Source of the DNA: BOG-908 sp965198915
Lineage (GTDB): Bacteria > Pseudomonadota > Alphaproteobacteria > Acetobacterales > Acetobacteraceae
DNA: 64,000 bases
Assembly: GCA_965198915.1 (NCBI GenBank)
Contig: CBDAQC010000004.1
Location: 682,001-746,000, forward strand
Direction: 5' to 3'
The notes beneath the pieces are model-generated. The model ran no database searches, was not told the DNA's origin, and worked only from the letters and a program-made list of their open reading frames with translations. A program made the position numbers and the translations under genes. This document shows, one piece after another, positions 8,745-17,126 of this stretch (positions are counted from its first letter, which is position 1; each line of letters opens with the position of its first letter).

Positions 8745-9953
8745 ATGACAAAATTCGAGACACGTCCCGGCAACGCACCCGGCGCGGCCCGCCTGGCCGG
8801 CGTAGGCGCGGTGCACCCAAACCCGCCACTGCCCTCCGCGGACCAGCACCCTGCCGCGCCCGCGCCGCACCCTGAAGTGCTGCTTGTCCTGCAGGGCGGC
8901 GGCGCGCTCGGCTCCTATCAGGCCGGCGTGTTCGAGGCGCTGTCCGATGCCGGCCAGGTGCCGAACTGGGTGGCCGGCGTATCCATCGGCGCCATCAACG
9001 CGGCGCTGATCGCAGGCAATTCGCCGGACCGACGCGTGGCAAGGCTGACCGAGTTCTGGCAGCGCGTCACCACGCATACCCGCTTCTGGCCGCAGGTGGG
9101 CCTGCCGGGATGGGAGACTGTCGAGCAGAAGATGGGCGAGGCCGGCGCCATGCTGCTGGGCCAGCCGGGCTTCTTCCGCCCGCGCCTGCCCCTGGAATGG
9201 CTGGGCGGCGCGCAGCCCGTCAGCTTCTACGATTTCGCGGAGCTGCGGGCCACGCTGGAGGAGCTGGTCGATTTCGACCGCATCAATGACGGCCCGATGC
9301 GCTTCTCCGCCGGCGCGGTGAACGTGGAGACCGGCAACACGACTTTCTTCGACAGCGCGCGGATGCGCATAGGCGCGGAGCACGTGATGGCCAGCGGCGC
9401 GTTGCCGCCCGCCATGCCGAGCGTGGAGATCGACGGCCAGTCCTATTGGGATGGTGGCCTGGTCAGCAACACGCCGCTGCAATACGTGCTCGCCGAACGG
9501 CAGGACCGTCATTGCCTGATTTTCCAGGTGGATCTGTTCCCCTCGCGCGGCCGCCTGCCCACGAACCTGGACGAGGTGGGCGAGCGCGAGAAGGACATAC
9601 GCTATTCGAGCCGGACCAGGACCGGCACCAACGATGCCGGCGAGCGGCAGAACCGGCGCCGGCAGGTGCGCGTGTTCCTGGACCGCCTGCCCGAGCATCT
9701 TCGCCACGATCCGGTGGCACAGCAGCTACGCGACTTCGCCTGCGGCGCGCTGGTTGACGTGGTGCACCTGATATACCGGCCGGACGTGCCGCAAGGTGCG
9801 ATGAAGGATTTCCAGTTCGACCGCGGCACGATGCAGCGCCGCTGGGCGCAGGGGCTTTCGGACGCGCGCGTGTCCCTGGCCGCGGCGCCCTGGCTGGCGC
9901 CGGTGGGAGAGGATGTGGGGTTCCGCACGTTCGATGCGTTCGCGCCCGGATAG
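8745..9953 (+). CDS. Patatin-like phospholipase
   Basis: A 402-residue lipid acyl hydrolase-type protein. LQGGGALGSYQAGV (about 47-60) is the oxyanion-hole glycine motif. GVSIGAINA holds the nucleophile Ser of GxSxG (about residue 79). DGGLVSNTP (about 235) supplies the catalytic Asp. The region after about residue 270 matches the long C-terminal extension (DUF3734-type) common in proteobacterial patatins. No signal peptide is visible, so it is likely cytoplasmic or membrane-associated. Phospholipase activity is inferred from the family. Confidence 0.9.
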   Translation: MTKFETRPGNAPGAARLAGVGAVHPNPPLPSADQHPAAPAPHPEVLLVLQGGGALGSYQAGVFEALSDAGQVPNWVAGVSIGAINAALIAGNSPDRRVARLTEFWQRVTTHTRFWPQVGLPGWETVEQKMGEAGAMLLGQPGFFRPRLPLEWLGGAQPVSFYDFAELRATLEELVDFDRINDGPMRFSAGAVNVETGNTTFFDSARMRIGAEHVMASGALPPAMPSVEIDGQSYWDGGLVSNTPLQYVLAERQDRHCLIFQVDLFPSRGRLPTNLDEVGEREKDIRYSSRTRTGTNDAGERQNRRRQVRVFLDRLPEHLRHDPVAQQLRDFACGALVDVVHLIYRPDVPQGAMKDFQFDRGTMQRRWAQGLSDARVSLAAAPWLAPVGEDVGFRTFDAFAPG

Positions 9954-9971
9954 GGACTGTTTTCACGCACC

Positions 9972-10033
9972 CAAACAAAACGGGGTCTGGGGCCCGCGCC
10001 CCACCGGGGTTTGGGGCAGCGCCCCACTCTCTC
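9972..10033. repeat. GC-rich dispersed repeat, copy 1
   Basis: GGGGTCTGGGGCCCGCGCC followed by CGGGGTTTGGGGCAGCGCC. This copy is in the opposite orientation to the copies at 21826 and 32988. It can fold into two GGGGC/GCCCC hairpins in tandem. It lies between the convergent patatin and acyltransferase genes, where it could terminate both. Confidence 0.75.
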
Positions 10034-10067
10034 TGTCCTTGCACGAGCCAGCCGGCGTGTCGCTCGC

Positions 10068-11234
10068 CTACCCTATCTGCGCATCCAGCGCGCGGTTCTG
10101 CATGCGGCGTGCAATATGCTTGCCGCGCTCGCGCAGCGGCGATTCCACCAGACGATGATTCACCTCGCTGCATAAAGCGGTAAGCGCGAGGCCGCTCATC
10201 ACCACAGCCACGTCGCCGACCCGCCCGTATCCCGCGCCGGCGCCGGTCGCCTGCAACCACACCGCGCGTGTCAGCGCGAAAACAGGCAGATGGACGAGAT
10301 AGATGCCGTAAGACCTGTCCCCAAGCAGACAGAGCATACGCCGCAGCACGCCGTCCGCCATCAACAACCCTGCATCGTAGCTCGCTACCCAGACCAGAAC
10401 GGCGGCCAGGATGGCGATCATGCCGACCATCGTCGACGTGATGGACAGCAGGGATGCGGCCAGAGTTGCCATGAGCAGAACAGGAAGACCCAGCATGAGC
10501 GCCCGGCCGAAACGATGTCCGGCCAGGGCGGTCGGTGCGAGACGACGCCAGACCGCGTGCCGTTCGCCGATCGCCAGCAGCACGCCCAGCAGCGCGGCAT
10601 GGATGCGAAATTCCATCACCAGGGTGGAAGGTGGCGCGAAAAACAGCACCAGGCTGCAGAGTGCCACCAACGACCCGATGCGTCGCCCGGCCAGGAAGGC
10701 TGCAACCGGCAGCACCAGGTAGAACTGCTCTTCCAGCGAGAGGCTCCAGTACGCGCTGGTGATGCCATATGCCGTATGGCCGGCCATGGCCGCGCTGAAC
10801 CGCACATTCGCCACGCACAACATGCCGGCGGCGGCGGAGAGGAAGTTCGCGTGAAAGGTGTCGAAGAAGCCGCCGCGCGGGAAAGTCGCCGACAGCAACA
10901 GGCTTATCGCCAACCAGAGCCAGGCCGAAGGGATCAGCCGCCAGGCACGGCGCACCCAGAAGACCACCGCCGCCATGACGAAGCTGTCCAGGTCATGCGC
11001 AGCGGCGATGGCGGGCAACAAGGTCCGGGCAATCACGTAGCCGGAGATGGCGAAGAACAGGTCCACGCCCCACCAGAACTCGAAATAGTTCCGGGTGAGA
11101 TGGTCGAGCCAGGGGATGGGGTCCGGCAACAACGTGATGCGAGCATGGATAAGGATCGTTGCCAGGATCGCCACCCCGCGCAGCATCTCTATTTCGGCGA
11201 TCTTCCGGCCTGCCTGCATCACCCTGCCATTCAC
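10068..11234 (-). CDS. Acyltransferase-3 family membrane protein (OafA-like)
   Basis: A 388-residue integral membrane protein with about ten hydrophobic segments and the family opening EMLRGVAILATILIHAR, whose His is in the active region, plus FFAISGYVIARTL and SLEEQFYLVLPV. Family members O-acetylate or succinylate polysaccharides, lipopolysaccharide or other acceptors; the acceptor here is not evident. An alternative start 15 nt downstream (MQAGRK) has a slightly better Shine-Dalgarno sequence. It lies 33 nt downstream of the molybdopterin oxidoreductase gene on the same strand and may be cotranscribed. Confidence 0.87.
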   Translation of the reverse strand: MNGRVMQAGRKIAEIEMLRGVAILATILIHARITLLPDPIPWLDHLTRNYFEFWWGVDLFFAISGYVIARTLLPAIAAAHDLDSFVMAAVVFWVRRAWRLIPSAWLWLAISLLLSATFPRGGFFDTFHANFLSAAAGMLCVANVRFSAAMAGHTAYGITSAYWSLSLEEQFYLVLPVAAFLAGRRIGSLVALCSLVLFFAPPSTLVMEFRIHAALLGVLLAIGERHAVWRRLAPTALAGHRFGRALMLGLPVLLMATLAASLLSITSTMVGMIAILAAVLVWVASYDAGLLMADGVLRRMLCLLGDRSYGIYLVHLPVFALTRAVWLQATGAGAGYGRVGDVAVVMSGLALTALCSEVNHRLVESPLRERGKHIARRMQNRALDAQIG

Positions 11235-11267
11235 GAGGCAGTTTGTCGTGTCAAGCGGCGCTCCGGC

Positions 11268-12041
11268 CTAGATACCTGCGAACCAGTTGAAGCCCAGCTT
11301 CTCCCAATACCCGCCGGGATAGGTGTTGGTGACCTCGATGGCGGTGATCCATTTCGGGTTCTTGTAGCCAAGTTTCGTCGCCATGCGCAGCCGCAACGGA
11401 AAGCCGAACGGATCGGCCAAGGTCTCGCCGGCATATTTTGTGGCCAGCAAAGTCTGCGGATGCAGCGCGGTCGCCATGTCGATGCTGCTCGGGTAATCGT
11501 CGGCCGTGCGGAACGCCACGTATCTCGCCCGCGTATCCGCACCGACCCGTTTCAGGAACGTGCTCAGCCGCACGCCCGACCATTGGCCGATATAATCCCA
11601 GCCCTCCACGCAGACATGCCGTATTATCATCTCGTTTTCCGGCAGGGCCGCGATCTGGCCCACGGTCCACGGCGTCTTGTCGGCGATCAGCCCGCCCAGC
11701 TCCAGTTTCCAGGTCGCGCCATCGACCGGCTTCACCTTGTCCACGTCGTAATACGCGTTGAACTTCGGTGGCTTCAGCACCATCGATGCCGGATAAGTCG
11801 GCGCCAGCTTCGCCGGGTCGAACAACAGCGCCTGCACGTCGTCGTTCAGGCCGGAGATCGCCAGCAGCGCGTCCTCCACCGATTTGGAGGACGTGAGGTC
11901 GCATCCGGTCAGCATCGTCAGCGCGCCCAGCGACAACCCGCCGCGCAACACCCCGCGCCTTTCCAGCCTGCCCAGCAGCTTGCGGTGGTCACCCAGCACC
12001 GCTGCGTCGGGCAGCACGGCCGGACGGAACGGGGACCTCAC
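11268..12041 (-). CDS. Tat-exported molybdopterin-dependent oxidoreductase (sulfite oxidase/MsrP fold)
   Basis: A 257-residue protein of the sulfite-oxidase molybdopterin-binding family. The N-terminus has a twin-arginine motif (ERRGVLRGG, about 27-35), a hydrophobic stretch and a lipobox-like LTGC (Cys47), so it is probably exported folded and possibly lipidated. Cys144 in RHVCVEGWDYIGQW is the expected molybdenum ligand; FPLRLRMATKLGYKNPKWI is also conserved. The GTG start overlaps the stop of the cytochrome b gene by 4 nt (GTGA), so the two are translationally coupled and the cytochrome is the likely electron partner. The substrate (a sulfoxide, sulfite or other) is unknown. Confidence 0.85.
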   Translation of the reverse strand: MRSPFRPAVLPDAAVLGDHRKLLGRLERRGVLRGGLSLGALTMLTGCDLTSSKSVEDALLAISGLNDDVQALLFDPAKLAPTYPASMVLKPPKFNAYYDVDKVKPVDGATWKLELGGLIADKTPWTVGQIAALPENEMIIRHVCVEGWDYIGQWSGVRLSTFLKRVGADTRARYVAFRTADDYPSSIDMATALHPQTLLATKYAGETLADPFGFPLRLRMATKLGYKNPKWITAIEVTNTYPGGYWEKLGFNWFAGI

Positions 12042-12697
12042 GTGACCGCCCCCCGGCCGAGGCGTGGCCGGACCGGCGGCCCGCCCGTCAGCATCGCCCA
12101 TAATGTCTGCGGCACCAGCAGCGACAGCGCCACATGCACCACGAGGAACCCCACGATCACCGACATGCCGGCGAAATGGACCACCCGCGCCGTCTGGAAC
12201 CCGCCGAGCAGCGACACCAGGCCTGAGAATTGCACCGGCTTCCAGATCGCCAGCCCGGTCACCACCTGCGAGATGCCCGCCAGGATGACGACGATGTAGA
12301 GCAGCTTCTGCACCGCGTTATAGACCGTCAGGTCGTCGTGGCTGATATGGAAGTGCAACGTGTCGCGTATCGTCTGCAACACTTCGCGCGGGCGTATCGG
12401 CAGCAGGCGCTCCCGCAGCCGGCCGGTAGCCACGCCGTAGACGAGATAGCACAGCCCGTTTGCCACCAGCAGCCACATGCCGGCAAAATGCCATTGCAGG
12501 CTCGGTGCGGCCCATGCACCCAGCCGGAACCATTGGCTGAAGTGCAAACCGCGTATGATCACATCGTCGTCGTAGATCCCCCAGCCCGACGTGATCATCA
12601 CCAGCATCACCACGGCATTCATCCAGTGCATGATCCGTATCGGCCAGGGATGCAGCCTGCGGCCGCCGGCCGGCGCCTCGGCTTGCATGGTCTGCAT
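12038..12697 (-). CDS. Cytochrome b561/b6-type membrane protein, partner of the molybdoenzyme
   Basis: A 219-residue protein with four main membrane helices and histidines spaced as heme b ligands: His24 (IRIMHWMN), His70 (LQWHFAG), His174 (ARVVHFAG) and His188 (FLVVHVAL). It resembles the cytochrome b subunits of hydrogenases and formate dehydrogenases rather than MsrQ. The start has AAGGAGAG about 6 nt upstream. It is the first gene of the pair, overlapping the oxidoreductase by 4 nt. I infer that it links the quinone pool to the exported molybdoenzyme. Confidence 0.82.
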   Translation of the reverse strand: MQTMQAEAPAGGRRLHPWPIRIMHWMNAVVMLVMITSGWGIYDDDVIIRGLHFSQWFRLGAWAAPSLQWHFAGMWLLVANGLCYLVYGVATGRLRERLLPIRPREVLQTIRDTLHFHISHDDLTVYNAVQKLLYIVVILAGISQVVTGLAIWKPVQFSGLVSLLGGFQTARVVHFAGMSVIVGFLVVHVALSLLVPQTLWAMLTGGPPVRPRLGRGAVT

Positions 12698-12802
12698 GAT
12701 TTCTCTCCTTGCCTGACGAACCATCCATAGCGCATTCGACCGTAACCGCGGCGCGGTTTCATCGAACTTATCGGCACCTCCGCACCGGCCGGCAGCCAGC
12801 GC

Positions 12803-12853
12803 GCGGGGAAAGTTTCGCTTCTTCTTCAAAAAGAGGGCCTTGCTTCCTTCTGC
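12803..12853. repeat. Degenerate intergenic repeat arm
   Basis: GGGAAAGTTTCGCTTCTTCTTC then AAAAAGAGGGCCTTGCTTCC keeps the right-arm order, with a shortened poly-T tract. It lies immediately upstream of the PRC-barrel gene, the usual position for a right arm. Confidence 0.55.
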
Positions 12854-12901
12854 AACGTTCAGGCGGTCATCATCGCAAAACTCTTCCTGCTGGCCGCCCT
12901 G

Positions 12902-13300
12902 ATGCTGCTGGCCCACGCCCCGGTCCACGCGGACCCGCTGCCGAGCCGGGCCGAGCTGGCCGCGCAGGCTGCCAGGCGCTTTCCCCAGAAGGTGCGGGTG
13001 GGGGACCTGCTGCACCGCATCGTGCTGAAACCGGTGGAAAGCCAGGATGTGATCGGCCGGGTGGAGCGCGTACTGCAAAGCCCTGACGGCGCGATATGCG
13101 TGGTGATCAGCTATGGCGGCCTGCTCGGCCTGGGCAGCCATCCGGTCGCCATACCCGTCGAGGCGATGGTGCTGGTGGGACAGGCGATGGAAGTGGTCGG
13201 GCTGACGCCGCGGCAAGTGCAGGCCCTGCCCGCGCCCCAGGGCGTGGCGTTGCCGGAGGACGCGGTGATCGCGGTGGGGCTGGCCAAGCCGTCGCATTAG
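12902..13300 (+). CDS. Exported PRC-barrel-like protein, start uncertain
   Basis: The ORF from the first ATG has 132 residues. The frame remains open upstream and encodes IIAKLFLLAALMLLAHAPVHA, a good signal peptide, but no ATG, GTG or TTG precedes it before the repeat; an ATC at 12869 or 12872 is the only plausible codon giving the whole signal. The mature part (KVRVGDLLHRIVLKPVESQD through VVGLTPRQVQALP) looks like a PRC-barrel domain, a small beta fold found in ribosome maturation and photosynthetic reaction-centre proteins. Function unknown. It stands alone between the cytochrome and CoA-transferase genes. Confidence 0.6.
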   Translation: MLLAHAPVHADPLPSRAELAAQAARRFPQKVRVGDLLHRIVLKPVESQDVIGRVERVLQSPDGAICVVISYGGLLGLGSHPVAIPVEAMVLVGQAMEVVGLTPRQVQALPAPQGVALPEDAVIAVGLAKPSH

Positions 13301-13374
13301 GCGCCGGCAACCGGCGCTGCCGGCATTTGCACCCTCCCCGGGGTTGCGGATAAACGAACGCCGCTCACAGGCGG

Positions 13375-13422
13375 GGAAGCTCGCGCTTTCGCTTCCTTCT
13401 TCTTGAAAAGAGGCGTTTTCGT
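13375..13422. repeat. Degenerate intergenic repeat arm
   Basis: GAAGCTCGCGCTTTCGCTTCC then TTCTTCTTGAAAAGAGGCG is an eroded arm. It directly precedes, and may contribute the AGAGG ribosome-binding site of, the CoA-transferase A gene. Confidence 0.45.
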
Positions 13423-13423
13423 C

Positions 13424-14089
13424 TTGATAGACAAGATCGTGCCAGACCTGGCCGCAGCCCTTGCCGGCATAGGCGACGGCGTCACCATCCTGGTTGGCGG
13501 CTTCGGCGAGACCGGCGTGCCGTTCGCCCTGCTGGAAGGCGTGGCCGAGTCCGGCGTGCGGGACCTGGTACTCGTCAGCAACAACTCCGGCGTGGCCGAC
13601 AAGGGCGTCTCCAAGCTCCTGCAGCTTGGGCGGGTACGCAAGATCATCTGCTCCTACCCGCGCTCCGCCGGCTCCGTGGTGTTCGACCAGGTCTACGCTC
13701 GCGGCGGACTGGAGCTGGAACTCGTCCCCCAGGGCACGCTGACCGAACGCATACGCGCCGGCGGCGCCGGGATCGGCGGCTTTTTCACCCGCACCGGGGT
13801 GGGCACCGAACTGACGCGCGGCCGCGAGACCAGGGTGATCGACGGGCAGACCTACGTGCTGGAAAGCCCGCTGCACGGTGACGTGGCGCTGATCAAGGGC
13901 GAGCGGGCCGACCGCTGGGGCAACCTCACCTACCGGCTCTCGGCACGCAATTTCGGCCCCGTGATGGCGCCGGCCGCCACGCTGACGGTGGCCCAGGTGC
14001 GCCACATCGTGGATCTCGGCAGCATAGACCCGGAGCACGTCGTCACCCCTGGCATCTTCGTGGACCGTGTCTGGGAGTGCGCCGAATGA
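13424..14089 (+). CDS. 3-oxoacid/3-oxoadipate CoA-transferase subunit A
   Basis: A 221-residue alpha subunit of a class I CoA-transferase. The TTG start gives (M)IDKIVPDLAAALAGIGDG, the usual family N-terminus; a TTG 21 nt upstream lies within the repeat and is less likely. The glycine-rich VGGFGETGVP, SNNSGVADKG and GIGGFFTRTGVGT match the family. It overlaps subunit B by 4 nt (ATGA). Together they would move CoA from an acyl-CoA (commonly succinyl-CoA) to a 3-oxoacid such as acetoacetate or 3-oxoadipate. The exact substrate cannot be told. Confidence 0.88.
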   Translation: MIDKIVPDLAAALAGIGDGVTILVGGFGETGVPFALLEGVAESGVRDLVLVSNNSGVADKGVSKLLQLGRVRKIICSYPRSAGSVVFDQVYARGGLELELVPQGTLTERIRAGGAGIGGFFTRTGVGTELTRGRETRVIDGQTYVLESPLHGDVALIKGERADRWGNLTYRLSARNFGPVMAPAATLTVAQVRHIVDLGSIDPEHVVTPGIFVDRVWECAE

Positions 14090-14721
14090 CCACCGATCTG
14101 CGCCACCACATCGCCCGCCGCGCCGCGCACGACCTGCCGGACGGCGCCTACGTCAATCTGGGCATCGGCCTGCCCACGCTGGTGGCGGGCCACACCCCGC
14201 CCGGCCGCGAGATCATCTTCCACAGCGAGAACGGCCTGCTGGGCGTGGGCCCGCCGCCGCCGCCAGGAGCCGAGGACGCGGACCTGATCAACGCGGGCAA
14301 GCAGCCGGTGACGCTGCTGCCGGGGGCGGCCGTGTTCCACCACAACGACGCCTTCGTGATGATGCGCGGCGGCCACCTGGATTACGCGCTGCTGGGCGGC
14401 TTCCAAGTGTCCGCCGCCGGTGACCTGGCGAACTGGAGCCTGGGCGAGACCACCAAGGCGCCGGCCGTCGGTGGTGCGATGGACCTGGCGGCCGGCGCCA
14501 AGCAGGTCTGGGTATTGATGGAGCACACCACGAAAGCCGGCGAGCCGCGCATCGTGGAGCGGTGCACCTATCCGCTGACGGCGCCCGGCGTCGTGCGGCG
14601 CATCTACACCGAACTCGCGGTGATAGATGTAGGGCCCGACCTTATGGTGCGGGAGATGGCGGACGGGGTTACGTTTGAGTATTTGCAAGCCAGGACGGGT
14701 GCGCGGCTGGTGCGAGTTTGA
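14086..14721 (+). CDS. 3-oxoacid/3-oxoadipate CoA-transferase subunit B
   Basis: A 211-residue beta subunit. The active-site glutamate, which forms the CoA thioester, is Glu48 in SENGLLGVGP. YVNLGIGLPTLVA and GGHLDYALLGGFQVS are also family motifs. The start overlaps the subunit A stop as ATGA, ensuring paired synthesis. An FAH-family hydrolase follows after a repeat pair in the same direction, consistent with aromatic or ketone-body catabolism, but this is inference. Confidence 0.9.
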   Translation: MTTDLRHHIARRAAHDLPDGAYVNLGIGLPTLVAGHTPPGREIIFHSENGLLGVGPPPPPGAEDADLINAGKQPVTLLPGAAVFHHNDAFVMMRGGHLDYALLGGFQVSAAGDLANWSLGETTKAPAVGGAMDLAAGAKQVWVLMEHTTKAGEPRIVERCTYPLTAPGVVRRIYTELAVIDVGPDLMVREMADGVTFEYLQARTGARLVRV

Positions 14722-14882
14722 GGGAGAAAGGCCTTCTTTTTTGAAAAAAAGAAGCAAAAAACTTTCGTTCCTCCGCATCTGCACCAGCCGGATCTATTTA
14801 GATAGCGCGCGCGCCGTAGCGTCGGGGTAGCAAAAGTTTTTTGGTTCTTTTTTTCAAAAAAGAACTGCTTTCTTCTTTAGGA
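14722..14882. repeat. Intergenic repeat, inverted pair
   Basis: The left arm begins at the CoA-transferase stop (AAAGGCCTTCTTTTTTG, then AAAAGAAGCAAAAAACTTTC). A spacer begins TCCTCCGCATCTGCACCAGC. The right arm (about 14829-14880) reads AAAAGTTTTTTGG with a TTCTTTTTTTC/AAAAAAGAA stem and ends 10 nt before the next ATG. The right arm has the GTTCTT...AAGAAC variant. Confidence 0.85.
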
Positions 14883-14889
14883 TTCCCCT

Positions 14890-15516
14890 ATGCAGCTCCC
14901 CGTCCAAAACGCCGACCCCTTCACCGTCCGCCGCATCTACTGCGTAGGCCAGAACTACCGCGCGCACGCGCTGGAGATGGGCAGCAATCCCGACCGGCAG
15001 ACGCCGTTCTTCTTTCAGAAGCCGGCCGACGCCATCGTGCAGGATGGCGGCGTGATGCCGTATCCGCCGCGCACTGCCGCGTTCGAGCACGAGGTGGAGC
15101 TTGTGGTGGCGATAGGCGCCGACGCCGCGGTGTTCGGCTATGCCGTGGGGCTGGATATGACGCGGCGGGATTTGCAGGCGGAGGCGAAGAAGGCAGGCCG
15201 GCCCTGGGACATGGCGAAAGGCTTCGACCACTCGGCGCCCTGTGGGACCATCACGCGCGCCGCCGAGCTGGGCGACATGAAGCAGGGCGCGATATGGGTG
15301 CGAGTGGATGACGAGCTGCGGCAAAGCAGCGATCTGTCGCAGATGATCTGGGCGGTGCCGGAGATCATCGCCGAGCTGTCCACCTATGTCGCGCTCTGTC
15401 CGGGTGACCTGATCTACACCGGCACGCCCGACAAGGTGGGGAAGGTGCAGCGGGGGGCGCGGCTGCATGCGCATGTGGATGGGCTGCAGGATTTGCGCGT
15501 CTCGGTTGGCTCCTAA
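14890..15516 (+). CDS. Fumarylacetoacetate hydrolase-family protein
   Basis: A 208-residue protein of the FAH C-terminal-domain family, without the N-terminal domain of true fumarylacetoacetases. YCVGQNYRAHALEMG, FFQKPADAIV and FEHEVELVVAIG (metal-binding acidic residues) are visible, along with AKGFDHSAPCG. Members include fumarylpyruvate hydrolases and acylpyruvases; the FFQKP motif and the short length fit those. It lies downstream of CoA-transferase genes in the same direction. The substrate is unknown. Confidence 0.88.
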   Translation: MQLPVQNADPFTVRRIYCVGQNYRAHALEMGSNPDRQTPFFFQKPADAIVQDGGVMPYPPRTAAFEHEVELVVAIGADAAVFGYAVGLDMTRRDLQAEAKKAGRPWDMAKGFDHSAPCGTITRAAELGDMKQGAIWVRVDDELRQSSDLSQMIWAVPEIIAELSTYVALCPGDLIYTGTPDKVGKVQRGARLHAHVDGLQDLRVSVGS

Positions 15517-15668
15517 GGAAGCAAGGCCTTCTTTTTAGAGAAAAAGAAGCAAAAAGCTTTTGTCTGCGCTGCCGCGTCGTGTTGAAGCGCGCGCTTCAGC
15601 AAAGCACACCCAACAGAGACAAAAGTTTTTTGGGTTCTTTTTTTCAAAAAAGAACTGCTTCCTTCCTT
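15517..15668. repeat. Intergenic repeat, inverted pair
   Basis: The left arm (GGAAGCAAGGCCTTC, AAAAAGAAGCAAAAAGCTTTTG) starts directly after the FAH stop. The right arm (about 15621-15666: AAAAGTTTTTTGGG, TTCTTTTTTTC/AAAAAAGAA) ends near the tyrS stop. The pair sits between convergent genes here, where a bidirectional terminator role is plausible. Confidence 0.85.
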
Positions 15669-15678
15669 CTTTCACCCG

Positions 15679-16911
15679 CTACGAAAGCCGCCTGATCATC
15701 CTGTGCTGCTTGCGGCCCGCCGAAAGCTTCACGGCGCCGTCACGCAAATCCGCCGCACCGATCAGCCGCGCTTCGTCGGTCACCACCTCGTCGTTCACCC
15801 GCGCGCCGCCGCCGCGCATTAGCCGGCGCGCCTCTCCGTTGCTGGACACAAGCCCGCTTTCCGCGAGCAGCCGGTATACCGGCATACCGGCGGCCAGGTC
15901 GGCGGCGGCCACGAAATGCGTGGGCAGGCTGTCGGCGGCGCCCCCCTCCTCGAAGGTCGTCCGCGCCGTCTCAGCCGCCGCATCGGCCGCCGCACGCCCG
16001 TGCAGCAGCGCCGTCACCTCGCCCGCCAGCACCTTTTTGGCGGCGTTTATCTCCGCCCCGCCCAGGGCCGTCAGGCGCGCGATCTCGTCCAGCGGCAGGT
16101 CGGTGAACAGCAGTAGGAACCGGCCCACATCGGCGTCCTCCACATTGCGCCAATACTGCCAGAAATCGTACGCGGACAGCCGCTCCGGGCTAAGCCACAC
16201 AGCGCCCTTTGCCGTCTTGCCCATCTTGGCGCCGGAAGCCGTGGTCAGCAGCGGCGTGGTGATCCCGAACACCTGTGCCGCGTCCGTGCGGCGCACCAGG
16301 TCCACGCCGCTGACGATGTTGCCCCACTGGTCGGACCCGCCCATCTGCAGTCGCACGCCCTGCCGGCGATGCAGCTCGCGGAAATCGTAGCTCTGCAGGA
16401 TCATGTAGTTGAATTCGAGGAAGGTCAGCGGCTGTTCGCGTTCCAGCCGCAGCCGCACGCTGTCCATCGTCAGCATGCGGTTCACGCTGAAATGCGGCCC
16501 GATTTCACGTAGCAGCGCGATGTAGCCCAGCCCGTCCAGCCAGTCCGCGTTGTTGGCCATCACGGCATCCGCCGGCCCGTCACCGAAGCGCAGGTAGCTG
16601 GCGAAATTGCGCGCTATGCCGGCCATGTTCGCCGCAATCGCCGCGTCGTCGAGCAACTGCCGGCTCTCGTCGCGGCCGGACGGATCGCCGATGCGGGTAG
16701 TCCCGCCGCCCATCAGCACCACCGGACGGTAGCCGTAGCGCTGGGCCAGCCGCATCATCATGATCTGCACCAGGCTGCCGACATGCAGGCTGTCCGCGGT
16801 GCAGTCGAAGCCGATGTAGAACGGGACGGGGCCGGCGGCGGCCAGGGCAGCCTCGTCGGTGCATTGGTGTAGGAAGCCGCGGGCTTTGGCTTCGGATAGG
16901 AAATCGCTCAT
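15679..16911 (-). CDS. tyrS: Tyrosyl-tRNA synthetase
   Basis: A 410-residue class Ic synthetase that charges tRNA-Tyr. The HIGH-like motif is HVGSL (43-47), the KMSKS-like loop is KMGKT (229-233), and SYDF and MGGSDQWGNIVSG fit the tyrosine site. The C-terminal about 65 residues form the S4 RNA-binding domain (YRLLAESGLVSSNGEARRLM). The length is normal for the bacterial TyrS. A repeat arm lies 10 nt upstream of the start, between tyrS and the divergent anmK. Confidence 0.96.
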   Translation of the reverse strand: MSDFLSEAKARGFLHQCTDEAALAAAGPVPFYIGFDCTADSLHVGSLVQIMMMRLAQRYGYRPVVLMGGGTTRIGDPSGRDESRQLLDDAAIAANMAGIARNFASYLRFGDGPADAVMANNADWLDGLGYIALLREIGPHFSVNRMLTMDSVRLRLEREQPLTFLEFNYMILQSYDFRELHRRQGVRLQMGGSDQWGNIVSGVDLVRRTDAAQVFGITTPLLTTASGAKMGKTAKGAVWLSPERLSAYDFWQYWRNVEDADVGRFLLLFTDLPLDEIARLTALGGAEINAAKKVLAGEVTALLHGRAAADAAAETARTTFEEGGAADSLPTHFVAAADLAAGMPVYRLLAESGLVSSNGEARRLMRGGGARVNDEVVTDEARLIGAADLRDGAVKLSAGRKQHRMIRRLS

Positions 16912-16918
16912 GCGGCAC

Positions 16919-17103
16919 CTGGGAAAGGAAGGCCTTCTTTTCTAAAAAAAAGAAGCAAAAAACTTTTGTCCCCCCGCCTGCCCCGAGGCTCGCGCAGGTT
17001 CTGCCGGCGTACGCTCTGGCAGGACCTGCGCGCGCCGTTATGCAGCCGCCAGGAGCAAAAGTTTTTTGCTTCTTTTTTTCAAAAAAGAAGGCCTTCCTTC
17101 CTT
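16919..17103. repeat. Intergenic repeat, inverted pair, between divergent genes
   Basis: Left arm GGAAAGGAAGGCCTTC ... AAAAGAAGCAAAAAACTTTTG and right arm AAAAGTTTTTTGC ... AAAAGAAGGCCTTCCTTCC enclose a spacer of about 85 nt, which itself holds an inverted pair (GCGCAGGTTCTGCC/GGCAGGACCTGCGC). Here both neighbours (tyrS and anmK) start outward, so each arm lies in a 5' leader rather than a 3' end. Confidence 0.85.
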
Positions 17104-17126
17104 ACTGACACCCCGGACGGAAATCC

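Noticed and set aside
10290..12299. Long plus-strand frame across the acyltransferase and molybdoenzyme genes
   Set aside because: It is antisense to two genes with family motifs and itself shows only shadow composition.
14722..17103. The repeated arms as a CRISPR array
   Set aside because: Arms are dispersed across 60 kb between ordinary genes, occur as inverted pairs with related spacers, and no cas gene is present.
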